Below, piece by piece: positions 32,389 to 40,263 of a DNA stretch of 64,000 nt. The notes beneath the pieces are model-generated. The model had not been told where the DNA came from. It saw only the letters and a list, made by a program, of their open reading frames with translations, and ran no database searches. The stretch is from Streptomyces sp. ISL-1 (GTDB taxonomy: Bacteria > Actinomycetota > Actinomycetes > Streptomycetales > Streptomycetaceae). Each line of letters opens with the position of its first letter. Within the stretch, counting starts at the first letter, position 1. A program made the translations under genes and the position numbers. The DNA lies in contig NZ_JAGGOI010000006.1 in assembly GCF_018614585.1 (NCBI RefSeq), positions 1 through 64,000 on the forward strand. Direction: 5' to 3'.

Positions 32389-33144
32389 ATGAACGAAAAC
32401 GGAAACAGTCGGCTTGAGGGCGCAGTGGTAGCGGTCGCCGGAGCGGCGGGCCCGGCGGGCCGGGCCACGCTGCTGCGGCTGGCCGAGGCCGGTGCGACAG
32501 TCGTGGCCTCCGACGCGGATGCGGGGCGGCTGGCCGAGGCCGTCGACGCCGCTCGGTACGCGCACGGCGGCGCGACCGTCACCGGGGACACTGTCGACCT
32601 TCTCGATCTGCACGCCACCCGGGAGTGGGCGGACAAGACCGAGAAGGAGTTCGGCAGGATCGACGGTCTGGTTCATCTCGTCGGCGGCTGGCGCGGCAGC
32701 GCCACCTTCGCCGAGACCAACCTCGCCGACTGGCAGCTCCTCGAGAAGCTGTTGATCCGCACGGTCCAGCACACCTCGCTCGCCTTCCACGACGGGCTGC
32801 TGCGCAGCGACCGCGGCCGCTTTTTGCTGATCAGCGCGGCCGGCGCCAGCCAGCCGACCGCGGGCAACGCCGCGTACGCCGCCTCCAAGGCGGCAGCCGA
32901 GGCCTGGACGCTCGCGCTTGCCGACGCCTTCCGCAAGGCGGGGGGCGAGGAGGGGCCGAAGGCCGCGGCTGCGATCCTGGTCGTCAAGGCACTGGTGCAC
33001 GACGCGATGCGCGCCGAGCGCCCGAATGCGAAGTTCGCGGGCTTCACCGACGTGACGGAACTGGCCGAGGCCATCGCCGGAGTCTGGGACCGGCCCGCCC
33101 GGGAAGCGAATGGACAGCGCCTGTGGCTGACCCCCAAACCGTGA
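32389..33144 (+). CDS. Short-chain dehydrogenase/reductase of the DUF6421 operon
   Basis: The product has 251 aa. Rossmann opening VVAVAGAAGPAGRATLLRLAEAGATVVASDAD lacks the classical TGxxxGxG spacing. The catalytic YAASKAA (Tyr and Lys) and preceding LLISAAGASQ Ser are intact, and HLVGGW replaces NNAG. So an NAD(P)-dependent alcohol dehydrogenase or reductase with a slightly unusual cofactor loop. ATG 32389 has GGAGGAG upstream; a GTG at 32359 would overlap the DUF6421 stop. Substrate unknown, probably shared with its two operon partners. Confidence 0.85.
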   Translation: MNENGNSRLEGAVVAVAGAAGPAGRATLLRLAEAGATVVASDADAGRLAEAVDAARYAHGGATVTGDTVDLLDLHATREWADKTEKEFGRIDGLVHLVGGWRGSATFAETNLADWQLLEKLLIRTVQHTSLAFHDGLLRSDRGRFLLISAAGASQPTAGNAAYAASKAAAEAWTLALADAFRKAGGEEGPKAAAAILVVKALVHDAMRAERPNAKFAGFTDVTELAEAIAGVWDRPAREANGQRLWLTPKP

Positions 33145-34202
33145 AGACCGATGCTCGACGCCACCACGACCCCGAGGTACGCGGCTTCGCCAGTGACAAC
33201 TACGCGGGCGCCCACCCCGAGGTCCTTGCGGCGCTCGCCGTCGCCAACGGCGGTCATCAGGTCGCCTATGGCGAGGACGCGTACACCGAGCACCTCCAGC
33301 GCGTCATGCACAGCCACTTCGGTCCGACGGCCGAGGCATTCCCGGTCTTCAACGGCACCGGCTCCAACGTCACGGCGCTCCAGGCGCTCACCGACCGCTG
33401 GGGCGCGGTGATCTGCGCCGAGACCGCGCACATCAACGTCGACGAGGGCGGCGCGCCGGAGCGGATGGGCGGGCTGAAGCTGCTGACCGTACCGACCCCG
33501 GACGGCAAGCTCACGCCCGAGCTCATCGACCGGCAGGCGTACGGCTGGGACGACGAGCACCGGGCGATGCCGCAGGTCGTGTCGATCACCCAGAACACCG
33601 AGCTGGGCACGGTCTACACGGTCGAGGAGATCCGGGCGATCGTCGACCACGCCCATGGGCACGGCATGAAGGTTCACCTCGACGGGGCCCGGATAGCCAA
33701 CGCGGCCGCGTCGCTGGATGTGCCGATGCGCGCCTTCACCAACGCGGTCGGCGTCGACGTCCTCTCGTTCGGCGGCACCAAGAACGGCATGCTGTTCGGC
33801 GAGGCGGTGGTCGTCCTCAACCCGGACGCCGTGAGCCATATGAAGCATCTGCGGAAGCTGTCGATGCAGCTCGCCTCCAAGATGCGCTTCGTATCGGTGC
33901 AGTTGGAGGCCCTGCTGGCGCGCGATCTGTGGCTGCGCAACGCCCGGCACTCCAACGCCATGGCCCAGCGGCTGGCCGAGGGCGTACGTGGCGTCGACGG
34001 TGTGGAGATCCTCCATCCCGTCCAGGCCAACGCCGTCTTCGCCCGGCTCGCGCACGATGTGAGCGAGCGGCTGCAGAAGCGCTTCCGCTTCTACTTCTGG
34101 GACGAGGCGGCCGGTGACGTCCGCTGGATGTGCTCCTTCGACACCACCGAAGAGGACGTCGACGCCTTCGTCCAGGCGCTGAAGGAAGAGATGGCGAAGT
34201 AG
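33123..34202 (+). CDS. Threonine aldolase-family PLP enzyme (low-specificity type)
   Basis: The product has about 359 aa, PLP fold type I. PLP Lys in DVLSFGGTKNGMLFGE; HLDGARIANAAASL gives the Asp/Arg that hold the cofactor; SDNYAGAHPEVLAAL and NGTGSNVTALQAL bind substrate and phosphate. It should cleave beta-hydroxy-amino acids to glycine and an aldehyde, or run in reverse. GTG 33123 overlaps the SDR gene by 22 bp; GTG 33141 would give a 4-bp GTGA overlap. Either way translation is coupled to the SDR. Confidence 0.88.
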   Translation: MADPQTVKTDARRHHDPEVRGFASDNYAGAHPEVLAALAVANGGHQVAYGEDAYTEHLQRVMHSHFGPTAEAFPVFNGTGSNVTALQALTDRWGAVICAETAHINVDEGGAPERMGGLKLLTVPTPDGKLTPELIDRQAYGWDDEHRAMPQVVSITQNTELGTVYTVEEIRAIVDHAHGHGMKVHLDGARIANAAASLDVPMRAFTNAVGVDVLSFGGTKNGMLFGEAVVVLNPDAVSHMKHLRKLSMQLASKMRFVSVQLEALLARDLWLRNARHSNAMAQRLAEGVRGVDGVEILHPVQANAVFARLAHDVSERLQKRFRFYFWDEAAGDVRWMCSFDTTEEDVDAFVQALKEEMAK

Positions 34203-34220
34203 CCATCGCTGTATAAGTAT

Positions 34221-34269
34221 GTGGTCGACCGGAAATTGATTGACGTCCGGTCGGCCACTTCTTTAGGGT
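34221..34269 (+). promoter_or_regulatory. Promoter with overlapping inverted repeat for the transglutaminase-like gene
   Basis: TTGACG (34240-34245) and TAGGGT (34264-34269) are 18 bp apart. The -10 ends 8 bases before ATG 34278, predicting a leaderless mRNA. GTGGTCGACCGG (34221-34232) and CCGGTCGGCCAC (34247-34258), complementary but for one base, flank the -35; this dyad may be an operator, or the terminator of the aldolase operon that ends at 34202. Confidence 0.55.
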
Positions 34270-34277
34270 CGACGGGC

Positions 34278-34856
34278 ATGGAGCTGATCCAGCAGAACCC
34301 TGAACTGTCCGCGTATCTCGCCACTGACGAGGTCATCGACCATGAGCACCCGCTGGTGCGGCAGACGGCCGCTCGTCTCCGTAGCGATGGTGTCGATGCA
34401 TACGCATACGCCAAGGCGGCCTTTGAGTTCGTCCGCGACACCATCCCGCACTCCAGTGACACGGGGGACGTGCGGGTCCCCTGGCGTGCTTCCGACGTCC
34501 TCGCGCAGCGCACCGGCATCTGCTGCGCCAAGGCCCACGCGCTCGTCGCCCTGCTGCGCGCCGGGTCCATCCCTGCCGCCTTCTGTTACCAGCGACTGAA
34601 TGTCGTCCACGGACTGGCCGCGCTGAACCTTCCAGGCGGTAGCGGGTGGGCGCGCCTGGATCCGCGCGGCAACAAGCCCGGGGTCGACGCGCAGTTCTCG
34701 CTCGGGGAGGAGCGCCTCGCTTTCGACATCCGTCCGGAGTCCAATGAGATGGACTATCCAGTGCTTTACGATGTACCTCATCCGGCCGTGCTGGACGCCC
34801 TCAGGGCGGCGCCCGACCAGGAGACCCTTTGGACCCTGTACCCAGCCGAACTGTGA
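34278..34856 (+). CDS. Transglutaminase-like (papain-fold) protein
   Basis: The product has 192 aa. A Cys-His-Asp triad can be read: GICCAKAHALVALLRA (Cys), VVHGLAALNL (His) and ARLDPRGNKPG (Asp). Bacterial members are cysteine proteases or amidases rather than cross-linkers; cytoplasmic, no signal. ATG 34278 is supported by the promoter, whose -10 sits 8 bases upstream. An in-frame start at 34221 would lie upstream of the -35 and is rejected. The B3/4-domain gene follows after 13 bp, probably in the same operon. Confidence 0.85.
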   Translation: MELIQQNPELSAYLATDEVIDHEHPLVRQTAARLRSDGVDAYAYAKAAFEFVRDTIPHSSDTGDVRVPWRASDVLAQRTGICCAKAHALVALLRAGSIPAAFCYQRLNVVHGLAALNLPGGSGWARLDPRGNKPGVDAQFSLGEERLAFDIRPESNEMDYPVLYDVPHPAVLDALRAAPDQETLWTLYPAEL

Positions 34857-34869
34857 GGCACGAAGAACC

Positions 34870-35570
34870 ATGACGCTCACGCTCACCGTCTCCGACGAGG
34901 TCAGGGACCTCGCGCCCGGCTTCATCCATCTCGCGGTCGAGGCGCGCGGCCTGGTCAACGGGCCGAGCAACGCCGGCAGCTCTGCCCTGCTCGACGACGC
35001 CGCCCGCCGGCTCGCCGAGCGCCTGGACGGACGCGCCCCGCACGAGGACCCTCACATGGCCGCCTGGCGCGCCGCGTACTCCGCCTTCGGCGCCAAGCCG
35101 TCCCGCACCCGCAACTCCGCCGAGCGCTGGCCAAGCGGGCGCTCGCCGACGGCGGTCTGCCGCGCATCAATGCGCTGGTCGACATCTACAACGCCGTCAG
35201 CGTGGCCCATATCCTCCCGGTCGGCGGCGAGGACACCGACCACATCAAGGGCGGGATGCGGCTCGTACGCGCCACCGGTCAGGAGCCGTTCGTCACCGTC
35301 GCGGGCGGCCTGGAGGCCGTGGAGCACCCGGACGCCGGAGAGGTTGTCTGGTGCGACGACGAAGGCGTCACCTGCCGACGCTGGAACTGGCGTCAGGGAG
35401 TACGCACCCGGCTCACCGAGGAGTCGGTCAACGCGCTCTTCCTGCTGGAGGGCATGGCCCCAATGACGACCGGCGAGCTCGAGGCCGCAGCCGCCGAACT
35501 CGCCGAGTCGCTGGAGAAGTTGAGCCCCGGAGCGCGGATCACAGTCCGCCCGCCGCAGGGAGCGGTGTGA
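34870..35570 (+). pseudogene. B3/4 (tRNA-editing-like) domain protein, frameshifted
   Basis: The first frame reads MTLTLTVSDEVRDLAPGFIHLAVEARGL and is family-like to about residue 85 (KPSRTRNSAE). After position about 35125 the family sequence continues in the next frame: ALAKRALADGGLPRINALVDIYNAVSVAHILPVGGEDTDHIKGGMRLV and onward to the stop at 35570. One missing base explains this; the restored protein would have 233 aa. B3/4 domains edit mischarged tRNA in PheRS beta and occur alone in many bacteria. Both parts are well conserved, so the change is recent, or a sequencing error. Confidence 0.8.
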
Positions 35571-35574
35571 CGTC

Positions 35575-36297
35575 TCAGCCGGCCTCGCGGACCTCGGCCG
35601 GAGTGGGCGCCGTGCCCCCGAGGTGCGCGGGCACCCACCAGGTGTCGCTCGCGTCCTTGGGGCGTACGGGATAGGCGCGCTGCGCGGCCTCGAGGAGCTC
35701 CTGTACCCGCTCGCGCAGCCGCCGCGTGATCGCGCCCGCGTACTGGTCGGCAGGGGCCTCCACGGGCTCGCCCACCCGGATCGTCACCGGAATGTGGCTG
35801 CGCCGGAAGTTGCGCGGCCGGCCCTTCGTCCAGACTCGCTGGGTGCCCCACAGCGCCATCGGGATCAGCGGAACGCCGGCATCCTGGGCGAGGCGTGCCG
35901 CACCCGACTTGAAGGACTTGAGGGTGAACGACTGGGAGATCGTGGCCTCTGGGAAGACACCGATGATCTCGCCCGATCGAAGCGATTTCAACGCGTGCTC
36001 GTATGCCGTCTCACCCTGCTTGCGGTCCACCGGAATGTGCTTCATCCCGCGCATCAGCGGGCCGGAGATCTTGTGCCGGAAGACGGATTCCTTCGCCATG
36101 AAACGCACCAGGCGCTTCTGGGGCAGCGCGGCGAGGCCGGTGAAGATGAAGTCCAGATAGCTGATGTGGTTGCTGACCAGCACAGCACCGCCAGAGCGCG
36201 GGATGTTCTCCGAGCCCTGAGTGTCGATCTTCAGGTCCAGCGCCTTGAACAGCGTGAGAGCGGCACCGACAACCGGCCGATAGACGAGCTCTGCCAT
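35575..36297 (-). CDS. 1-acylglycerol-3-phosphate O-acyltransferase family (PlsC-like)
   Basis: The product has 240 aa. Motif I NHISYLD (HX4D), motif III FPEATIS, and motif IV VPLIPMALWGTQRVW are all present, so an active membrane-associated acyltransferase for lysophospholipid or a related glycerolipid is expected. ATG 36297 (MAELVYRP) has AGAAGG upstream; the longer in-frame start at 36390 is less likely. It is convergent with the B3/4 gene, with only 4 bp between their stops. Confidence 0.88.
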   Translation of the reverse strand: MAELVYRPVVGAALTLFKALDLKIDTQGSENIPRSGGAVLVSNHISYLDFIFTGLAALPQKRLVRFMAKESVFRHKISGPLMRGMKHIPVDRKQGETAYEHALKSLRSGEIIGVFPEATISQSFTLKSFKSGAARLAQDAGVPLIPMALWGTQRVWTKGRPRNFRRSHIPVTIRVGEPVEAPADQYAGAITRRLRERVQELLEAAQRAYPVRPKDASDTWWVPAHLGGTAPTPAEVREAG

Positions 36298-36457
36298 CAG
36301 GAGAAGGCCCTTCTGTTGTACCCGGGGAGGGTTCTCCCGGCGGAAGTTACGCAGCCGTAGGTTTTCGGCTTTGGGCAGATCGTGCCCCATACGCGTCGCG
36401 GTGACCAGTCCTGGCGCCCGGGGCGGGCGAGATTCTTCTCACGGCTTTCTCGTTACA

Positions 36458-36874
36458 TCATGACCGGACAGCGGTCGCCCGGCGCAGCAGCAGATACATC
36501 TCGCACCCCAGGCAGTACCCGAATGCGGCGTTGAGGAATGCGGCGGCCAGCGCGCATCCGGTGGCGACGAGAGCGAGCCACGACGGCCCCCAGAAATAGC
36601 CGGCCAGCCCGACCAGGGCGAAAACGAGTCCCACGCCCTGCGCGAACCGCGGCGGCCCGGGCGACTCCAGCTCGGTCGGCGGCCCGAGTCGCGGTCGTAC
36701 CGCGGTGCGGAAGAGCCACCCGTACGGAGAACGCCGCACGCCGAACGCCGCACCCGCGGCGAAGCAGAGCGCCTGCCAGGCGAGCAGGGCGCCGCTGCCC
36801 GTGACGAGAACGGCGGCGAGTACGACCGTGCTGACGGCGGCCCCGAAGCGCGGCCCCCTGATGTCGATATCCAT
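36458..36874 (-). CDS. DUF4395 membrane protein
   Basis: The product has 138 aa with three or four membrane helices. Near the C-terminus FGYCLGCEMYLLL carries a CxxC pair typical of DUF4395. The family is commonly next to or fused with thioredoxin or rhodanese-like proteins, suggesting membrane thiol or sulfur transfer. Here it is divergent from a thioredoxin-fold gene with a 75-bp gap. ATG 36874 has GAGGG upstream. The 160 bp between its stop and the PlsC start show nothing I can name. Confidence 0.85.
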   Translation of the reverse strand: MDIDIRGPRFGAAVSTVVLAAVLVTGSGALLAWQALCFAAGAAFGVRRSPYGWLFRTAVRPRLGPPTELESPGPPRFAQGVGLVFALVGLAGYFWGPSWLALVATGCALAAAFLNAAFGYCLGCEMYLLLRRATAVRS

Positions 36875-36949
36875 GCCCTCAGCATGGCGCAGCGGATTCG
36901 CCGTGCCCGCCCGGGAATCTTTACGGTCTTGTGAACGCTGCACCGGGCG

Positions 36950-37363
36950 ATGACTGGACTTGTGGTGTGTGCGGTGGTGCTCGCGGCGGCGAGTGTCTAC
37001 GGGCTGTGGCAGCGGCACAGCGGCGGGAGGCTGAAGGTGCGGGGTCGGGACGCCCAAAGACGGCTCGGTGCGGCGGAGATCGGTGCGGACCTGGGGCAGC
37101 GGGCGACGCTCGTCCAGTTCTCCAGTGCATTCTGCCAGCCGTGCAGAGCGACGAGGCGCACCCTCGCCGAAGTCGCGGACATGGTCGACGGAGTCACCCA
37201 TGTCGAGATCGACGCGGAGGAGCGGCTGGCCCTGGTGCGGGAACTCGGCATCCTCAAGACGCCCACGGTGCTGGTGCTTGACGCCGGCGGCAACATCGTC
37301 TCCCGTGCGTCCGGCCAGCCTCGCAGGGCGGATGTGATCGCAGCGCTCGGACAGGCGGTGTGA
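36950..37363 (+). CDS. Membrane-tethered thioredoxin-fold protein
   Basis: The product has 137 aa. An N-terminal hydrophobic helix (TGLVVCAVVLAAASVYGLW) anchors it, and the thioredoxin domain starts about residue 38. Active site FSSAFCQPCRATRR (CxPC), cis-Pro in ILKTPTVLVLDAGG. The active-site dipeptide QP differs from GP of thioredoxin. It probably exchanges electrons or sulfur with the CxxC membrane protein DUF4395 encoded divergently. A sulfur-type leader peptide and flavin reductase follow downstream, supporting a sulfur-metabolism neighbourhood. Confidence 0.88.
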   Translation: MTGLVVCAVVLAAASVYGLWQRHSGGRLKVRGRDAQRRLGAAEIGADLGQRATLVQFSSAFCQPCRATRRTLAEVADMVDGVTHVEIDAEERLALVRELGILKTPTVLVLDAGGNIVSRASGQPRRADVIAALGQAV

Positions 37364-37414
37364 CGACCCGTGACCCGTGTCGCACATCCTGGAACGCACT
37401 TGACTGCACGTGCC

Positions 37415-37516
37415 ATGCATCGTCAGGCTGACGCTGTGCTTCCAGAACTCCTTCTCCACGGGCGGCCCTACGTCGACCTCGCCCGGAACGCGAGTGCGCG
37501 CTGTCCGGCTGTATGA
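37415..37516 (+). CDS. Putative 33-aa leader peptide (sulfur/cysteine attenuator type)
   Basis: ATG 37415 to TGA 37516. The C-terminal half reads RPYVDLARNASARC, matching the R-x-(H/Y)-V-D-L-x-R-x-x-S-A-x-C pattern of the short leader peptides found before sulfur-assimilation genes in Streptomyces. The Cys codon is third from the end (CPAV-stop is Cys plus three). Just past it, GGCTG (37508-37512) and CAGCC pair over the stop codon. Ribosome stalling at the Cys codon when cysteine is scarce would affect expression of the flavin reductase 46 bp downstream. Family known by pattern; the mechanism here is inference. Confidence 0.7.
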   Translation: MHRQADAVLPELLLHGRPYVDLARNASARCPAV

Positions 37517-37562
37517 GCAGCCACGGCCGCCCCGTTCGCATCCCTTGCAGAAGGACAACCTG

Positions 37563-38069
37563 ATGACGGCTTCGCCCCAACTCGGCGCACCTCAGCTGGC
37601 CTCTCCCGACCTGCTCCGCTCCGTCTTCCGGCAGCACGCCGCGGGCGTCGCGGTGATCACCGCGCAGGGTGACTACCCCGTCGGATTCACCGCCACCTCT
37701 CTCAACTCGGTAGCCGCCGAGCCGCCGTTGATCTCATTCGGTGTGGGCACGTCGTCCTCCAGCTGGCCGGTGATCGCCCGGGCCGAGCACATCGGCGTAC
37801 ACATACTCGGCGACCACCAGCAGGATCTTGCCGCCACCTTCGCCCGCCGCGGCGCCGACCGCTTCGGGCCGCCCACCGGCTGGAGCAGCGGCCCGCAGGG
37901 CGTCCCGGTCCTCGACGGCGTTCTGGCGTGGCTGGTGTGCCGGGTCATCAACCGCGTCCCGGCCGGGGACCATCGCATCGTGATCGCCGAGGCCGTCGTC
38001 GGTGACCCCGCGGGAGCCGGCCGGCCGCTGCTATACCACCAGGGACGCTTCAACGGTCTGAAGGACTGA
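37563..38069 (+). CDS. Flavin reductase family protein (FMN-binding split barrel)
   Basis: The product has 168 aa. DLLRSVFRQHAAGVAVITAQGDYPVGFTATSLNSVAAEPPLISFGVGTSSSSWPVI is the flavin-binding core, and HIGVHILGDHQQDLAATFA and DHRIVIAEAV complete it. Such proteins supply reduced FMN to two-component monooxygenases, including sulfonate-desulfurising ones. ATG 37563 has AGAAGGA 8 nt upstream; the 50 codons before it in this frame are not part of the gene because the leader peptide lies there in another frame. Regulation by cysteine through the leader peptide is likely. Confidence 0.9.
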   Translation: MTASPQLGAPQLASPDLLRSVFRQHAAGVAVITAQGDYPVGFTATSLNSVAAEPPLISFGVGTSSSSWPVIARAEHIGVHILGDHQQDLAATFARRGADRFGPPTGWSSGPQGVPVLDGVLAWLVCRVINRVPAGDHRIVIAEAVVGDPAGAGRPLLYHQGRFNGLKD

Positions 38070-38111
38070 GGGTTCCGCCTGAGTTTCCGGAACCGGGTTT
38101 TCCTGAACCCT
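38069..38111. terminator. Nested dyads after the flavin reductase gene
   Basis: AGGGTTC (38069-38075) pairs with GAACCCT (38105-38111) and GGTTCC (38071-38076) alternatively with GGAACC (38089-38094). They directly follow the stop codon and probably end the transcript. Beyond them, at 38141-38153, GCAAAGCGCTTGC looks like a LacI-type operator upstream of etfB; no more is seen in the gap to 38300. Confidence 0.4.
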
Positions 38112-38300
38112 CGGTTACGGAGCGTTGGCAAGGTCACAGTGCAAAGCGCTTGCTTACCGGGAATGAACTGGATGTACTGAGGGTACTGGCGAGTAATATT
38201 TCGTTCGGAGCGCGGCCCGCCCCGACCGGAATCCGCCCCATCAGACGCCTATGCTGCGTGCAAGGCAGCCCAGTAGAGACGATGCAGTAGGAGAGCCGGC

Positions 38301-39089
38301 GTGAGCTTGAGGATCGTTGTCTGTGTGAAGTACGTGCCCGACGCCACCGGCGACCGGCACTTCGCCGATGACCTGACCGTCGACCGCGACGACGTCGACG
38401 GCCTGCTGTCGGAACTGGATGAGTACGCGGTCGAGCAGGCGCTGCAGATCGCCGGTGACTTCGACGGCGATGCGGAGATCACCGTGCTGACCGTCGGTCC
38501 CGAGGACGCCAAGGACGCGCTGCGCAAGGCTCTGTCCATGGGTGCCGACAAGGCCGTCCACGTCGAGGACGACGACCTGCACGGCAGCGACGTCATGGGC
38601 ACCTCGCTCGTGCTCGCCAAGGCGATCGAGAAGACCGGTTACGACCTGGTCATCGCCGGTATGGCCTCGACGGACGGAACCATGGGCGTGCTGCCGGCGA
38701 TTCTCGCCGAGCGCCTGGGCGTTCCGCAGGTCACGCTGCTCTCCGAGGTCTCCGTCGAGGGCGGCGTCGTGAAGGGCCGCCGTGACGGCGACACCGCGAG
38801 CGAGCAGCTCGAGGCGTCCCTGCCGGCCGTCGTGTCCGTGACGGACCAGTCGGGCGAGGCCCGCTACCCGTCCTTCAAGGGCATCATGGCCGCCAAGAAG
38901 AAGCCGGTGGAGTCCCTGGACCTGGAGGACCTCGAGATCGACGCCGACGAGGTCGGCCTCGAGGGCGCCTGGACCGCTGTGGACTCGGCCGCCGAGCGTC
39001 CGGCCCGTACCGCCGGCACGATCGTCAAGGACGAGGGCGAGGGCGGCAAGCAGCTCGCGGAGTTCCTCGCGAGCCAGAAGTTCATCTGA
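38301..39089 (+). CDS. etfB: Electron transfer flavoprotein, beta subunit
   Basis: The product has 262 aa of the usual length. LRIVVCVKYVPDATGDRHF opens the fold, DEYAVEQALQIAG and ASTDGTMGVLPAILAERLGVPQVTLLSEV give the AMP/FAD-interface signature, and the partner-recognition region follows. With EtfA it accepts electrons from acyl-CoA and other dehydrogenases and passes them to ETF:quinone oxidoreductase. GTG 38301 follows AGGAGAG. etfA starts 58 bp later, same operon. Confidence 0.95.
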   Translation: MSLRIVVCVKYVPDATGDRHFADDLTVDRDDVDGLLSELDEYAVEQALQIAGDFDGDAEITVLTVGPEDAKDALRKALSMGADKAVHVEDDDLHGSDVMGTSLVLAKAIEKTGYDLVIAGMASTDGTMGVLPAILAERLGVPQVTLLSEVSVEGGVVKGRRDGDTASEQLEASLPAVVSVTDQSGEARYPSFKGIMAAKKKPVESLDLEDLEIDADEVGLEGAWTAVDSAAERPARTAGTIVKDEGEGGKQLAEFLASQKFI

Positions 39090-39147
39090 GCTTCGGCCAT
39101 ATCCCCAACCGCCCCCAGATACTTCGCATTCGCAGGAGACCAATCCC

Positions 39148-40110
39148 ATGGCTGAAGTTCTCGTCTATGTCGACCACGTGGACGGCGCCGTCCGCAAGCC
39201 CACCCTCGAGCTGCTGACCCTGGCCCGCCGCATCGGCGAGCCGGTCGCCGTCGCGCTGGGCTCCGGCGCCGAGGCCACCGCCCCCGTGCTCGCCGAGCAC
39301 GGCGCGGTCAAGGTTCTGACCGCCGACGCCCCCGAGTTCGCCGACTACCTCGTCGTACCGAAGGTGGACGCGCTGCAGGCCGCGTACGAGGCCGTCTCCC
39401 CGGCCGCCGTGCTCGTCCCGTCCTCCGCCGAGGGCAAGGAGATCGCGGCCCGCCTCGCGGTCCGTATCGGCTCCGGCATCATCACCGACGCCGTCGACCT
39501 CGAGGCCGGCGACGAGGGCCCGGTGGCCACGCAGTCCGCGTTCGCCGCGTCCTTCACCACCAAGTCCCGTGTCTCCAAGGGCACTCCGGTCATCACGGTC
39601 AAGCCGAACTCGGCCGCCGTGGAGGCCGCTCCGGCCGCGGGCGCCGTCGAGGCGCTCAACGTCACCTTCTCCGAGAAGGCCACCGGCACCAAGGTCGTCT
39701 CGCGCACCCCGCGCGAGTCCACCGGCCGCCCCGAGCTGACCGAGGCCGCGATCGTGGTCTCCGGCGGCCGCGGCGTCAACGGCGCCGAGAACTTCCACAT
39801 CATCGAGTCGCTGGCCGACTCGCTCGGCGCGGCCGTCGGCGCCTCGCGCGCCGCCGTGGACGCCGGCTGGTACCCGCACTCCAACCAGGTCGGCCAGACC
39901 GGCAAGTCGGTCTCCCCGCAGCTGTACATCGCCTCGGGCATCTCCGGCGCGATCCAGCACCGGGCCGGCATGCAGACCTCGAAGACCATCGTGGCCATCA
40001 ACAAGGACGCCGAGGCCCCGATCTTCGACCTGGTCGACTACGGCGTGGTCGGCGACCTCTTCGAGGTCGTCCCGCAGCTCACCGAAGAGGTTCAGGCGCG
40101 CAAGGGCTGA
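39148..40110 (+). CDS. etfA: Electron transfer flavoprotein, alpha subunit
   Basis: The product has 320 aa. The C-terminal FAD domain shows AAIVVSGGRGVNGAENFHIIESLADSLGAAVGASRAAVDAGWYPHSNQVGQTGKSVSPQLYIASGISGAIQHRAGMQTSKTIVAINKDAEAPIFDLVDYGVVGD, the complete ETF-alpha signature. It forms the FAD-carrying heterodimer with EtfB. ATG 39148 has AGGAG upstream. A strong terminator follows, so the operon appears to be etfBA alone. Confidence 0.96.
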   Translation: MAEVLVYVDHVDGAVRKPTLELLTLARRIGEPVAVALGSGAEATAPVLAEHGAVKVLTADAPEFADYLVVPKVDALQAAYEAVSPAAVLVPSSAEGKEIAARLAVRIGSGIITDAVDLEAGDEGPVATQSAFAASFTTKSRVSKGTPVITVKPNSAAVEAAPAAGAVEALNVTFSEKATGTKVVSRTPRESTGRPELTEAAIVVSGGRGVNGAENFHIIESLADSLGAAVGASRAAVDAGWYPHSNQVGQTGKSVSPQLYIASGISGAIQHRAGMQTSKTIVAINKDAEAPIFDLVDYGVVGDLFEVVPQLTEEVQARKG

Positions 40111-40129
40111 CCTCCGCTTTCGGTACGGA

Positions 40130-40166
40130 CCGGGGCCGCACGGTGATCTTCACCGCGCGGCCCCGG
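40130..40166. terminator. Terminator of the etfBA operon
   Basis: Arms 40130-40146 (CCGGGGCCGCACGGTGA) and 40150-40166 (TCACCGCGCGGCCCCGG) pair over 17 bp with one mismatch around a 3-base loop, 20 bases after the etfA stop. Confidence 0.8.
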
Positions 40167-40263
40167 CCTGTTGCGGGGGACCATTGACGCAGGTCTTAGC
40201 CGCCTACTAGCTTCGCTATACGGATTGTTGATTCCGTGGAGCGGAAAGCGGGAGGGTGCAGGG

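Noticed and set aside
38141..38153. GCAAAGCGCTTGC as a LacI-family site before etfB
   Set aside because: The core AAGCGCTT is palindromic but the flanks do not match, and control of etf genes by a sugar repressor would be unusual; kept only as a remark.
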